Source: JAADDG01 sp964450755
GTDB taxonomy: Bacteria; Campylobacterota; Campylobacteria; Campylobacterales; JAADDG01
DNA length: 38,679 nucleotides
Reading direction: 5' to 3'
NCBI GenBank assembly: GCA_964450755.1
Contig: CAYVDJ010000069.1
Coordinates: 1 to 38,679, forward strand
The notes beneath the pieces were generated by a model. It did not search any database. It saw nothing but the letters and a program-made list of their open reading frames with translations, and was not told where the DNA came from. The translations under genes and the position numbers were made by a program. The first letter of the stretch is position 1. Every line of letters starts with the position of its first letter. Shown piece after piece: positions 17,079 to 25,822 of the stretch.

Positions 17079-17880
17079 GAATTATCCTTAAATCGATGGC
17101 TGCCATCTCTAAGATTTTTGGTTTCAGTTTTTTCGGATTCAATTTTGATGGTTCATTATTTTCATAATATTCGCATATCTCAAAACTTTTATATAAAAGT
17201 TTGTTGGTTTCTCTCAAATTGCCTTTTGAAAATTTGTGAATAAGTCTGTACTGGGTATCATGAATCAAAGAGAGATAGTTAAAAAGATTGTGATAAACAA
17301 GTTTTTTTTCAAGATAGAGTTTTAACTCCTCTATTGATATGCTTTTTATCTCAATGGTCTCCCAGATTCTTGTTTTAAAGTAGTCTTTTGCCAGTGTATC
17401 CTCTTCATCGGTTTTATGCACGGTAAAAAGAAATTTGAATTTTCTTGTATCTGCCATCAGACGAATTTTTTCGATCAATATCGGAGGATAGAGCTGTGCT
17501 TCATCTATCAAAATGGTAACAGGTTTTATATTCTCTTTTTTCATTTTGGAAATCAGATAGGAGAAAAAAGAGTCATAGGAGATGGATTTTGGAGGCTCCT
17601 CTTTAAATATCTTTTTGTAAATGGTATTTAAAAATTCTATCTCATCAAAATATGGTGTAGGAAAAAATATGATAGGATACTCTTTTTTTAAATCATTATA
17701 TAGTTTTGTTAAAAGAAAAGTCTTTCCCGTTCCCGGTTTTCCATAGAGAAGTATAAGCTTTAGAGGCTTTTTCAAAGCCTCTCTAAGTTTCTTGTATGCC
17801 ATTACCGATTGGGTCAGATTGACATAATCAAATTTATTTCCTTCTACAAAAATATTTTTTATCTGTTTGTAATTATTCAT
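17071..17880 (-). CDS. ExeA/MshM-type AAA ATPase (CtsP-like)
   Basis: A 269-residue P-loop ATPase with Walker A YGKPGTGKT (46-54) and Walker B VTILIDEAQ (120-128), followed by a lid region ending in helices (KFSKGNLRETNKLLYKSF). The DEAQ form and length fit the ExeA/MshM family, which works with secretins in type II secretion and MSHA pilus biogenesis. In C. jejuni the equivalent position is CtsP, an ATP-binding protein needed for transformation. The ExeA peptidoglycan-binding C-terminal domain and its membrane helix are absent, as in MshM. The gene overlaps the secretin gene by 8 bp and the TPR gene by 8 bp. Confidence 0.85.
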   Translation of the reverse strand: MNNYKQIKNIFVEGNKFDYVNLTQSVMAYKKLREALKKPLKLILLYGKPGTGKTFLLTKLYNDLKKEYPIIFFPTPYFDEIEFLNTIYKKIFKEEPPKSISYDSFFSYLISKMKKENIKPVTILIDEAQLYPPILIEKIRLMADTRKFKFLFTVHKTDEEDTLAKDYFKTRIWETIEIKSISIEELKLYLEKKLVYHNLFNYLSLIHDTQYRLIHKFSKGNLRETNKLLYKSFEICEYYENNEPSKLNPKKLKPKILEMAAIDLRIIHA

Positions 17881-19405
17881 TTTTTATCCTTGAGTATCCT
17901 AAGTTTTTAAGAGATATTTTTGATCTTGCTTTTCCGTTTTTTATAATATGAGGTGTTATGATGATAACAAGCTCATTTCTTGTTTTAATCCTCTGATCCT
18001 TTTTAAAGAGTGTTCCTATAACCGGAATATCCCCCAAAAGAGGAACTTTTGAAACATCATTTCCGTATTTTGTATCGATAAGACCTCCAAGTATCACTCT
18101 CTCTCCGTCTTTTACTTTTACAACAGATGAGATCTGCTTTTTCAAAAGATCAGGCGGAATGGTTCTGACATCGGATGAGTTTTGGATTTGCGTATCTTTG
18201 ATCGAACTGATTGACGGATTTATTTTTAAAATAATCCTGTTGTCATCTGTGATCTCCGGTGTAATATCAAGCAGTATTCCGGCAAAGATAGACTCTATGA
18301 TCTCATTTTGGGCGGTTGTTGTCGATGTTGAACTTGTTGTCGTACTCTCAAGCCTTTTATAATAGAGCTGTTCTCCGGAGCTGAAAAGTGCCGGTTGGTT
18401 GTTTAGAGTTACAACTTTGGGATTTGAGATCGATGTTACATCTCCTTGTTGTTTTAAAAATTTTATCAACTCCGCCAAAGATGCAGCACCTGTCAGTTTA
18501 AAAAAAGTAGGGTGTGCAGAAGGAAAAGAGTCGCCAAATTCCGAGATCTCGCTTCCGCTTAACTGAGATAGATTATTTGTATTTAACAGTCCGAAACTTG
18601 CTTTGAAATTTTGCATTTTATAAAGCTGATTCCAGTCTATCCCTATTGTTCTTGAATTGTTTAAAGTAACGGATAGTATCTTTACATCTATCATCACCTG
18701 TTTGTGCAGTCTGTTCATCAGTTTGTCTATATATTTTGATATTCTGTTTAACTGCTTTTTTGTTCCCGTAACAGTTATAAGACCTCCCTCTTTGTTGATG
18801 ATAGGAACGGGAGCTTTGAAATCATCCTGGGGAGTATTTAGGATAGAGCCTATCTCTTTATCCATCTTTTTCCAAAAATCAAATGTCTCATTTGAAGTGA
18901 TAGACATTCCAGATGAGGATTTACCGCTGTTTCCGCCACCACTGCTTCCTCCCGAAGATGAACCGCTGCCATTGCTTGAATCACCTGTTAGAGTAATATC
19001 GGTATTGCTTTTGCCCGTTCTTTTGGTACTTACATAATCTATCTGAAAAGTTTTTGTAAATATGGCATATATTTTTAAAATACCGTTTTTATACTCATAC
19101 TCCAAACCTTTGTCAAAAAGTAAAAGATTGAAAATCTCTTCTATTGTCATATTTTTGACATTTATTCCAAATATTTTCTCTTTTAGAGTCTTGTTTGCAA
19201 CCGAATCCTTTGTTACTATGCTAAAGTCGCACTCGTCACTAAGCTGTGTCAGCAGATCATAAGTTGTAATCTCTTCGGAAACTTGAATATTAAAAACCCG
19301 ATATTTACAGCTTTGTGCAGCCTCTACATTTGAGAGAGTTAAAAAGGCTATTGATATTAACAGTAGTAGCCATTTATTAACGGATAGTGAATTTGATTTT
19401 AGCAT
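17873..19405 (-). CDS. mshL: outer-membrane secretin (MshL/CtsD-like)
   Basis: Secretins form the outer-membrane channel for pili or DNA uptake. The 510-residue protein has a signal peptide (to about residue 29, VEA). An STN-like N0 domain follows (about 38-110: ITTYDLLTQLSDECDFSIV), then a Ser/Gly-rich linker (about 143-168). A secretin N1-type domain (ITVTGTKKQLNRISKYIDKL) leads to the C-terminal beta-barrel domain with VTSISNPKVVTLNNQPALF and the signature VPLLGDIPVIGTLFK. It ends ELVIIITPHII as in the MshL branch. It overlaps the upstream gene by 29 bp. No pilotin lipoprotein is seen beside it. Equivalent to CtsD in Campylobacter. Confidence 0.92.
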   Translation of the reverse strand: MLKSNSLSVNKWLLLLISIAFLTLSNVEAAQSCKYRVFNIQVSEEITTYDLLTQLSDECDFSIVTKDSVANKTLKEKIFGINVKNMTIEEIFNLLLFDKGLEYEYKNGILKIYAIFTKTFQIDYVSTKRTGKSNTDITLTGDSSNGSGSSSGGSSGGGNSGKSSSGMSITSNETFDFWKKMDKEIGSILNTPQDDFKAPVPIINKEGGLITVTGTKKQLNRISKYIDKLMNRLHKQVMIDVKILSVTLNNSRTIGIDWNQLYKMQNFKASFGLLNTNNLSQLSGSEISEFGDSFPSAHPTFFKLTGAASLAELIKFLKQQGDVTSISNPKVVTLNNQPALFSSGEQLYYKRLESTTTSSTSTTTAQNEIIESIFAGILLDITPEITDDNRIILKINPSISSIKDTQIQNSSDVRTIPPDLLKKQISSVVKVKDGERVILGGLIDTKYGNDVSKVPLLGDIPVIGTLFKKDQRIKTRNELVIIITPHIIKNGKARSKISLKNLGYSRIKNE

Positions 19406-19826
19406 CTCTTTTCCTTAAAAATAGTTTTAATTTTTCTCTTCCCTGTCTTAAAAGGACAGAACCCTTTTTGATCCTGACCAATCTGTAATTTCCTACTTTT
19501 TGGCGTAAACGGTACCATTTATCATTTATTTTGACTTTGTTGTTGATAATGGCGGACAGTTTAAGAACAATTTTTTTGGGTGTTATAACCTTTTTACCGT
19601 TTTTTGTTTTAACGATGTTTTTGATCTCTCTTTTATAGATAAAAGGATCTTTGATTTTGTTGATGGCAACAGGACTTATTCCCTCTCTTTTTTTGCCTAT
19701 CTGAATGAAAATGTCATCAAATTTGGACAACTCCTGTTGCAATTTCGGATCAACCTGTGGTGAACCGTACAGTGAAAGTATCCAAATAAATATAATTGTA
19801 TATTTTTTCAATATTTCATCCCCCAT
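19377..19826 (-). CDS. small exported MshK/PilP-like protein
   Basis: A 149-residue basic protein with a hydrophobic N-terminus (IIFIWILSLYG) and a C-terminal beta-rich domain (VKINDKWYRLRQKVGNYRLVRIKKGSVLLRQ split over two strands) that resembles the PilP/MshK/GspC homology fold. Proteins of this kind link the inner-membrane platform to the secretin, whose gene comes next. The ATG start overlaps the preceding gene by 19 bp and lacks a clear ribosome site. An in-frame TTG at 19811 with GGGGA upstream is an alternative and would give a cleaner signal sequence. Identity rests on size, order and fold impression. Confidence 0.7.
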   Translation of the reverse strand: MGDEILKKYTIIFIWILSLYGSPQVDPKLQQELSKFDDIFIQIGKKREGISPVAINKIKDPFIYKREIKNIVKTKNGKKVITPKKIVLKLSAIINNKVKINDKWYRLRQKVGNYRLVRIKKGSVLLRQGREKLKLFLRKRDAKIKFTIR

Positions 19827-20455
19827 ACTGCAATTTTAAATCTTGCATTGACTCTTTTTTTACCTTCAAGGTGCAAAGAGTATATATCAACAACCAGTTT
19901 GCTCTCTTCAATAGCATTGATGAAATTCATAATATTATTGAATTTTCCGTTTGCGTCAATATTGATTTCCAAAACCTGTTCAACTTTTTGGATATTTATC
20001 TCATTAAACCTGTTTCTTATATAATTTATCGAAACACTGTTTTTTTGAGCCAGATATGATATATTGTCCAAAAATTTAGCCCAGTTTGCATCATTAAAGA
20101 GCAAATAACTTAGTTCCTTTAACTTATTATCGACATAATCATTCTCGTATTTAGTTTTTTCCAAGTTTTTTTGAAGATCTTTAATATCGGCATTTAGCTT
20201 TTTGACATAGTATTTTGAATCGTTATTGACTGTTTTAGACCTCAGATAAGAAACTTCGGCATTCAGTTTTGTTCTCATGGTATTTATCTGTTTTTGTGTT
20301 TTTTTCAGATTGCTGTCTGTTACAGGAAAAACAAACTGATAAACCAAAAAACCAAACAGCGCAATAATCGCCATATAGATCATATTGACTTCTGATGGTT
20401 TTTTCTCTTTTAATGCCGTATCGATCTGTTCTAAAATATTTTCATTAGTATTCAT
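19808..20455 (-). CDS. PilO/MshJ-like inner-membrane pilus assembly protein
   Basis: A 215-residue protein with a short cytoplasmic start, a single membrane helix (about 24-43, MIYMAIIALFGFLVYQFVF), a long coiled coil (about 48-115) and a small C-terminal alpha/beta domain. This is the classic PilO/GspM/MshJ layout. It pairs with the PilN-like half of the preceding protein to form the alignment complex in the periplasm. C. jejuni CtsR, an inner-membrane protein upstream of the secretin gene, may be its counterpart. It overlaps its upstream neighbour by 11 bp. Confidence 0.78.
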   Translation of the reverse strand: MNTNENILEQIDTALKEKKPSEVNMIYMAIIALFGFLVYQFVFPVTDSNLKKTQKQINTMRTKLNAEVSYLRSKTVNNDSKYYVKKLNADIKDLQKNLEKTKYENDYVDNKLKELSYLLFNDANWAKFLDNISYLAQKNSVSINYIRNRFNEINIQKVEQVLEINIDANGKFNNIMNFINAIEESKLVVDIYSLHLEGKKRVNARFKIAVWGMKY

Positions 20456-21956
20456 CTAATCTCACCTTTATATCACTGATATAGATACTTTTGTTGGAAT
20501 CTTTTTTGATCTCCTCCGTACTGATATCATATTTGCTCTGATTTGCCAATGCTTTGATAAGTTCTGTGATTCTTTTGTCTTTTTTACTGTAAACTGTCAA
20601 AATCATCTGGGTTGTATTGTTGTCAACTTTCAAAACTTTTGTCTGATGGGCATTGACACTTTTAAAAAGATCTGCAAGTATCAGTGCTTTCATCGGATAA
20701 GAGACTTTTTTGCGATAGATCTCGTTTAGCAGTTTCTCTCTAAAGGTCAATTTTCCTTTTTCTGTCTGATATATTTTGTTTATCTGGTTTTTTTTATCGG
20801 AAAGTACTTTTAACTCCGCTCTTAAAGCGGAAGTCTGGGCATATATTTTTTTATATTGATTGTTTATTTTATTGAGATCATATTTTAGATAAGTGTCAAA
20901 ACCTATCTGATAAAGAGGGTATGCCATAGATATGATCAAACTTGCCGCTGCTGCCATCAAAAGTTTTCCGCTTGGTCTGTGTTTGAAAGTCGGAGGTCTT
21001 TTAAACGGTGATATGTTGAAGGTATCATCCAGATTTTCCTGATAATGGGTGGCTGTAAGTATCATCAGATAGTGCAGTTGATCTATATAATAAGGCGCTT
21101 TGATGGGAATATTGAATTTAAATTCCAATGAATCCAAATTTAGATAGTTTTTTGAATATTCATCGATTCCGTTAAAGACACCTATTTGAGAACCTATATA
21201 GATTTTATTTATATACTCTATATTGTATGCCCGTTTTGCAAAATTTAAAACATCGTTTATATAAAGAAATATCTCTCCGTAAAGTTTCATCAATGCCTGT
21301 TGATATGAGAAATTGGAACTTTTCAGTCCTTCGTTTATGATGAGATTGTAAAATTCATTTTCATCTATCCTCTCTCCCACATATTCGCAAAATTTTTCCG
21401 TCATTGTATTGAGCGAATATTGGAGAGATTTTGAGTAGATATATTCACCCTCTTTGTAAATGGTTAAAAATGTATCTTCTTCCTGAAAATAGATAAAACA
21501 GTCTATACTGTTTTTTTCTAATATTTCTCTGTCGTACAGAGATTTGACCAAAAAGGGTGCGGAGGTTATATAATCTATATATTTTAATTTTTTACTTATA
21601 GGTTCAAAATCTTTTTCTAATAACTCTTTATTGAGAGCAAAGATGTTAAAATGTCTCTCTTTGCCTCCCTCATTGGGAGTTTCAAAAAAGAGTATTTTAT
21701 ACTCTGTTGCAGAGTCAAGTCCCAACTCCTCATAGGCTTTTATTTCTATAACATCTTTTAGATCCTCTTCGGGAATATTCTGACTAAGTTCGATAGAAGC
21801 GCTTATAATATCTTTTGTATAGATATAAGAGATATAAAAATTATGACTCTTGAATTTATCAATTTTCGTATTTTTTATCTCATTGTTTTGATAGACAAAA
21901 GCTGTCTGTTTATAAGGATCTATTGTAACAACGGCATTTTTGGTTTTCCTGTCCAT
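20445..21956 (-). CDS. PilM-PilN fusion-like pilus assembly protein (MshI-like)
   Basis: A 503-residue protein. Residues 1-310 look like a cytoplasmic PilM/GspL actin-like domain with strongly diverged nucleotide motifs. A membrane helix (about 331-350, LLMAAAASLIISMAYPLYQI) follows, then a coiled coil (about 357-400) and a C-terminal PilN/GspL-like periplasmic domain. MshI of the MSHA locus has this combined plan and is the first assembly gene before mshJ, as here. A separate pilM would not be needed. The ATG has AGTAGG upstream. A 112-bp gap separates it from era, the only clear break in this long minus-strand gene row, so the msh-like operon probably starts here. Confidence 0.78.
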   Translation of the reverse strand: MDRKTKNAVVTIDPYKQTAFVYQNNEIKNTKIDKFKSHNFYISYIYTKDIISASIELSQNIPEEDLKDVIEIKAYEELGLDSATEYKILFFETPNEGGKERHFNIFALNKELLEKDFEPISKKLKYIDYITSAPFLVKSLYDREILEKNSIDCFIYFQEEDTFLTIYKEGEYIYSKSLQYSLNTMTEKFCEYVGERIDENEFYNLIINEGLKSSNFSYQQALMKLYGEIFLYINDVLNFAKRAYNIEYINKIYIGSQIGVFNGIDEYSKNYLNLDSLEFKFNIPIKAPYYIDQLHYLMILTATHYQENLDDTFNISPFKRPPTFKHRPSGKLLMAAAASLIISMAYPLYQIGFDTYLKYDLNKINNQYKKIYAQTSALRAELKVLSDKKNQINKIYQTEKGKLTFREKLLNEIYRKKVSYPMKALILADLFKSVNAHQTKVLKVDNNTTQMILTVYSKKDKRITELIKALANQSKYDISTEEIKKDSNKSIYISDIKVRLDEY

Positions 21957-22068
21957 ATTTTACCTACTTGCATTAATTTAAGGACATAGAGAAGATGCCC
22001 TTTAGTTTCTAACACAATATCGACAAAATATGAAAGTAATTAATGTTGGGTGTTTATAATATTAAAAT

Positions 22069-22956
22069 TTAGATATTATATCCCAACTTTGAAAGTGTTT
22101 TTTTGTTTTTGCTCCATCCGGGTTTTACGGAGACGAAAAGTTGCAGGTATATCTTTTTACCGCTTAGGTTTTCTATCAGTTCTCTTGCATATTTTCCTAT
22201 TCTTTTTAGAGTCTGTCCGTTTTTGCCTATCAAGATCATTTTCTGGCTCTTGCTTTCGGTAACAATCGTGGCGTAGATCTTCTCAAGCCTCTCTCCCTCT
22301 TCGATCCTGTCTATAATGACATCTGTTGCGTAAGGTATCTCTTTTGAGGTTTTATCAAAAACGGATTCGAGGATAAACTCTTTGTAAATATCTCTGTAAT
22401 GGGAAGTTGTAAGGATCTGCGGATCATACAGATAGGGGTGGATTGGGAGTGCTTTTGCTATTTCGTCCAAAAGATATTTTTTGTAACTTTCCTTTTTGAT
22501 GGAGAGAGGTATAACGGATAGAAATTTATCCTGATATTTTTTAAACTCTTCAAGTTTTTTCAGCACATCTTCACCCTTTACCATATCAACTTTTGTCAAA
22601 AGTATGATATGGGGGGTGTTTTTTTTGTTCAGTTTTAAAAAATTTTTGTAGTGTTCCAATGAGTCGGTAACAACGGAGAGGAAAAGTATCAGATCACAAT
22701 CCCCTATCGCCTTTAATGCCTCCTCAAGCATAAATTGATTTAAAAGTCTCTCTTTCTCATGAATACCCGGTGTATCAACCAAAATAATCTGGTTGTTTTC
22801 GTGCATGACTATTGCTGTGCTTCTCTTTCTTGTGGCATTTGCTTTGTGGGATACCATTGTCAGTTTTTCGCCGATAAGCCAGTTTAAAAGTGAGCTTTTC
22901 CCCGCATTTGGTCTGCCTACGATACTTACAAATCCCGATTTTGTCTCTTTGTCCAA
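22069..22956 (-). CDS. era: GTPase Era
   Basis: Era binds the 3' end of 16S rRNA during 30S assembly. The 295-residue length is normal. G1 is GRPNAGKSS (14-22), G3 is DTPGIHE and G4 is TKVD. A C-terminal KH domain follows, with the GKNGQTLKRIGKYAREL loop. The start codon is TTG at 22956: AGGAAA lies just upstream and the residues after it match Era N-termini. The gene begins 9 bp after hslU and belongs to the rplI-hslV-hslU-era block typical of Campylobacterota. Confidence 0.97.
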   Translation of the reverse strand: MDKETKSGFVSIVGRPNAGKSSLLNWLIGEKLTMVSHKANATRKRSTAIVMHENNQIILVDTPGIHEKERLLNQFMLEEALKAIGDCDLILFLSVVTDSLEHYKNFLKLNKKNTPHIILLTKVDMVKGEDVLKKLEEFKKYQDKFLSVIPLSIKKESYKKYLLDEIAKALPIHPYLYDPQILTTSHYRDIYKEFILESVFDKTSKEIPYATDVIIDRIEEGERLEKIYATIVTESKSQKMILIGKNGQTLKRIGKYARELIENLSGKKIYLQLFVSVKPGWSKNKKTLSKLGYNI

Positions 22957-22965
22957 CTCTTTTTC

Positions 22966-24291
22966 CTATAAAATATATCTTGCGGTATCTTCATCTTCGA
23001 TGATCATATCAAGTTTCTCATGTACCAGCTCTTTTGTTACAAGTATCGTTTCACCGGCGTGTTCGTCTGCTGTGAAACTGATATCTTCAAGCACCTTTTC
23101 CAAAACCGTATGAAGTCTTCTTGCGCCTATATCTTCGGTTTTCTCATTTGCCGCATGGGATATTTTGGCGATGGCTCTTATAGCCTCCTCTTCAAAAACA
23201 AGCTCGACATCTTCGGTTCTTAAAAGTGCCTGATACTGTTTTAAAAGAGAGTTTTTCGGCAGAGTCAGGATCTGAAAAAGAATCTCTTCAGAAAGTGATT
23301 CAAGTTCCACTCTCAAAGGAAAACGACCTTGAAGTTCGGGGATAAGATCACTTGGTTTGCTAAAATGAAAAGCTCCGGCAGCAATAAAAAGTATATGATC
23401 GGTTTTTATAACACCGTATTTGGTATTGACATCCGATCCCTCCACGATAGGAAGCAAATCTCTTTGAACTCCCTCTTTGCTCGGATCCTGACGGCTTGAA
23501 CTTTTGGAATTTACGGCTATTTTGTCTATCTCGTCTATAAAGATAATTCCTCCGTTTTGCACCCTTTGCAAAGCTTCCGATTTGATCGCATCAAAGTCCA
23601 TCAGTTTTTCACTTGCGCTTACCTTTAAAAGTTCTCTTGCCTCTTTTACAGTAACCTCTTTTTTTATCTTTTCCCCTCTTGAACCCAAAATCTTGATAAA
23701 AGATTCCTGTACTTTGATGATTTCCGGCGGAAGAGTTGTATCGCTTATCTCTCCTGATCCTTTTGGAAGTTCTATCTCAATTTTCAGATCGTCAAGTTCT
23801 CCGGCATCAAGGCGTTTTTTCATCCTCTCAAAACTCTTTTTGTAACTCTCCTGTTTCTCCTTGCTTGCCCCTTTTGGCAAAGGAGGCAGAAGTTTTTCTA
23901 TTATCTGTTTATCAACATATTTTTTGATGGCGTCTGCATTTTTTTCTCTGTGTTCGGCTTTTACGAGATTGATGGATGCAGTTACAAGGTCTCTTACCAT
24001 CGATTCGACATCTCTTCCCACAAACCCCACTTCGGTATATTTACTCGCTTCCACCTTTGTAAAAGGCAGATTCATCATCTTTGCAAGTCTTCTTGCAATC
24101 TCTGTTTTACCAACACCCGTTGATCCTATCATAAGGATATTTTTGGGCATTATCTCCTCTTTCATACTTGATTCAAGCTGCATTCTCCTGTATCTGTTTC
24201 TAAGAGCAATTGCAATTGCCTTTTTTGCTTTGTATTGTCCGATAATGTATTGATCAAGATATGATACTGTCTCTTTTGGTTTTAGATTCAT
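22966..24291 (-). CDS. hslU: HslU (ClpY), ATPase of the HslUV protease
   Basis: HslU is the hexameric AAA+ unfoldase that feeds proteins to HslV. The 441-residue protein has the N-terminal LDQYIIGQ signature, Walker A GSTGVGKTE, the GYVG-type pore loop as EVGFVGRDVESMVRDL, Walker B IIFIDEIDKI, sensor and arginine-finger regions (LIPELQGRFPLRVEL), the inserted I-domain of about 120 residues, and the C-terminal tail ending ARYIL that docks into HslV. It begins 6 bp after hslV, fitting coupled synthesis of the two subunits. Confidence 0.98.
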   Translation of the reverse strand: MNLKPKETVSYLDQYIIGQYKAKKAIAIALRNRYRRMQLESSMKEEIMPKNILMIGSTGVGKTEIARRLAKMMNLPFTKVEASKYTEVGFVGRDVESMVRDLVTASINLVKAEHREKNADAIKKYVDKQIIEKLLPPLPKGASKEKQESYKKSFERMKKRLDAGELDDLKIEIELPKGSGEISDTTLPPEIIKVQESFIKILGSRGEKIKKEVTVKEARELLKVSASEKLMDFDAIKSEALQRVQNGGIIFIDEIDKIAVNSKSSSRQDPSKEGVQRDLLPIVEGSDVNTKYGVIKTDHILFIAAGAFHFSKPSDLIPELQGRFPLRVELESLSEEILFQILTLPKNSLLKQYQALLRTEDVELVFEEEAIRAIAKISHAANEKTEDIGARRLHTVLEKVLEDISFTADEHAGETILVTKELVHEKLDMIIEDEDTARYIL

Positions 24292-24297
24292 AAAACT

Positions 24298-24834
24298 TTA
24301 ACCCTCTAATTTATAAATTTTTATATTGTCATTTGTGTAGATACAAAGTCCCGCAGCGATTTTGAGGGACTCTTTGACAAGCTCTTCTTCATTCAGATTT
24401 GAATGTTTCAAAAGCGCTCTTGCAGCGGAGATGGCGAAATTTCCACCGCTTCCGATTGCCGCTATCGTACCGTCTTCTGGTTCTACGACATCACCGGTAC
24501 CGCTTAGGATAAAAATATGTTTTGTGTTTAAGACGATCATCATCGCTTCTAAGCGTCTTAGATATTTGTCTTTTCTCCACTCTTTTGAAAATTCTATAAC
24601 TGATTTTAAAAGATCACCTTTTTTCTTTTCAAGTATCTCTTCAAACATATCAAAGAGATTAAAAGCGTCTGCCGTACTTCCGGCAAATCCCGCCAAAATC
24701 CTGCCTTCATGAAGTTTTCTTATCTTTGTTGCATTGTTTTTAAGTACGGTATTTCCGAAAGTTACCTGACCGTCTCCGCCTATAACGGCGCAGTTTTTTC
24801 CTTTGTAACCCAAAATGGTGGTTGCTTCAAACAT
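24298..24834 (-). CDS. hslV: HslV (ClpQ), peptidase of the HslUV protease
   Basis: HslV is a proteasome-beta-like threonine peptidase that forms a double hexamer. The 178-residue protein has GGDGQVTFGN and the rest of the family core. Its N-terminus reads MFEATTILGY: the catalytic Thr must be T5, so a four-residue propeptide MFEA has to be removed, whereas E. coli HslV only loses Met. I recall the same MFxATTI start in Campylobacter HslV, so it is a lineage trait rather than a wrong start. It follows rplI with no gap. Confidence 0.97.
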   Translation of the reverse strand: MFEATTILGYKGKNCAVIGGDGQVTFGNTVLKNNATKIRKLHEGRILAGFAGSTADAFNLFDMFEEILEKKKGDLLKSVIEFSKEWRKDKYLRRLEAMMIVLNTKHIFILSGTGDVVEPEDGTIAAIGSGGNFAISAARALLKHSNLNEEELVKESLKIAAGLCIYTNDNIKIYKLEG

Positions 24835-25281
24835 CTATTCTCCTGTAACTTCTACCTCAAAAGGAGCATGTATGCCATGTCCCAAATCGGCTTTTATATC
24901 ATAGTTTCCGGTTGCTTTTATAGGATGTTTTATCTCTATGGATCTTTTGTCTATATCTATCTTTTTTTGGCTTTTCAGCTCTTTTGCTATCTCATCTTTT
25001 GTAACGGCTCCAAAAAGAGATCCGTTTGCACCGAGTTTTCTTTTGATAGTTATTTTTGTTTTTGCTAAAATATCTTTTAAATCTTCAAGTCTTTTTATCT
25101 CATCCGCTTTTTGTTTTTCGAGTCTTTTTTGCTCTTCCTGCCACTCTTTTATAACTTCATCGGTTGCATGTTTTGCAAATCCTTTTGCTATCAGAAAATT
25201 TCTGCCGTAACCGTCTTTTACATCTTTGATTTCGCCTCTTTTGCCAAGGCTTTTTACATCTTTTATAAGAAGTACTTTCAT
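24835..25281 (-). CDS. rplI: 50S ribosomal protein L9
   Basis: L9 binds 23S rRNA near the L1 stalk and helps frame maintenance. The 148-residue length is standard. The N-terminal domain MKVLLIKDVKSLGKRGEIKD and GYGRNFLIAKGFA is the L9 signature; a long charged helix (about 40-80) leads to the C-terminal domain. It is the first gene of rplI-hslVU-era, with AAAAGGA before its ATG and its own extended -10 promoter just upstream. The usual rpsF/ssb/rpsR neighbours are absent. Confidence 0.97.
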   Translation of the reverse strand: MKVLLIKDVKSLGKRGEIKDVKDGYGRNFLIAKGFAKHATDEVIKEWQEEQKRLEKQKADEIKRLEDLKDILAKTKITIKRKLGANGSLFGAVTKDEIAKELKSQKKIDIDKRSIEIKHPIKATGNYDIKADLGHGIHAPFEVEVTGE

Positions 25282-25308
25282 AAAAAATCCTTTTAAAATT
25301 TTTAACAG

Positions 25309-25314
25309 ATTATA
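25309..25314 (-). promoter_or_regulatory. extended -10 promoter of rplI-hslVU-era
   Basis: On the minus strand the sequence reads TGATATAAT: the TGA is the stop codon of the rhodanese gene and its TG doubles as the extended -10 element before TATAAT. The box is 28 bp from the rplI ATG, giving a leader of about 20 nt with an AAAAGGA site. Confidence 0.55.
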
Positions 25315-25704
25315 TCATAGTTTGTTGGGAAGAGGCGCACCTCTTAGAATTTCTCCTCTGTAATCCATTATTCCGTAAGTTAAATGGGAGATTTTGGCAA
25401 ATCCCATTCTTTTCAAAATCATCATTACATGTCCGGTTCTGTTTCCTGTTCTGCAATATAAAATTATATGTTCGTTTTTTTGCTCTTCCAATAGATTCAT
25501 ATGAAGATGCATGGCGCTTGTCGGTAACAAAATATCCGTTCCTTTTATACTCGCGTCAGTGTATTCATAAATTTCTCTTATGTCTATCAATTTAAAATCT
25601 ATAATTTTCTCTTCTCTTGCTTTTAAAAGAGTCTCCAGCATTTTGGAGCTTATCTGTTCGTTTTGAAGCATTTTTTTATAATCATTTTGTGAATAATTTG
25701 GCAT
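25315..25704 (-). CDS. single-domain rhodanese-like sulfurtransferase
   Basis: Rhodanese-domain proteins move sulfane sulfur through an active-site Cys. This 129-residue protein has the family core IIDFKLIDIREIYEYTDASI and the active loop YCRTGNRTGHVMMIL with Cys in a six-residue CRTGNR loop, which fits a sulfurtransferase rather than a phosphatase relative. There is no signal peptide. The ATG at 25704 is chosen for the AAGGA site upstream and because earlier in-frame codons (46 more residues, Arg/Ser-rich) look like translated leader, not protein. The stop lies inside the promoter of rplI. Confidence 0.85.
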   Translation of the reverse strand: MPNYSQNDYKKMLQNEQISSKMLETLLKAREEKIIDFKLIDIREIYEYTDASIKGTDILLPTSAMHLHMNLLEEQKNEHIILYCRTGNRTGHVMMILKRMGFAKISHLTYGIMDYRGEILRGAPLPNKL

Positions 25705-25761
25705 AATTGTTAATTCCTTGAAATTTTTTGCCGATTGTATCAAAAATAAATTTAAAGATTT

Positions 25762-25822
25762 ATTGCGGCGAGGAGGAGTTTTGGAGTTTGATGTAAAGGT
25801 TATTGCTGATTTTCGCCGCAAT
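25762..25822. repeat. GC-rich 10-bp perfect inverted repeat in the rhodanese leader
   Basis: ATTGCGGCGA at 25762-25771 is the exact reverse complement of TCGCCGCAAT at 25813-25822, with 41 bases between. This is unusual GC content for an intergenic stretch in this AT-rich sequence. It lies in the 252-bp gap between the divergent rhodanese and lipoprotein genes, 58 bp or more before the rhodanese start. It could be a structured leader, a small RNA or a protein site; no T-run follows on either strand, so it is not a standard terminator. Confidence 0.7.

Noticed and set aside
23861..24253. 130-codon frame antisense to hslU
   Set aside because: Shadow of the hslU coding frame; no ribosome site and no family signal.
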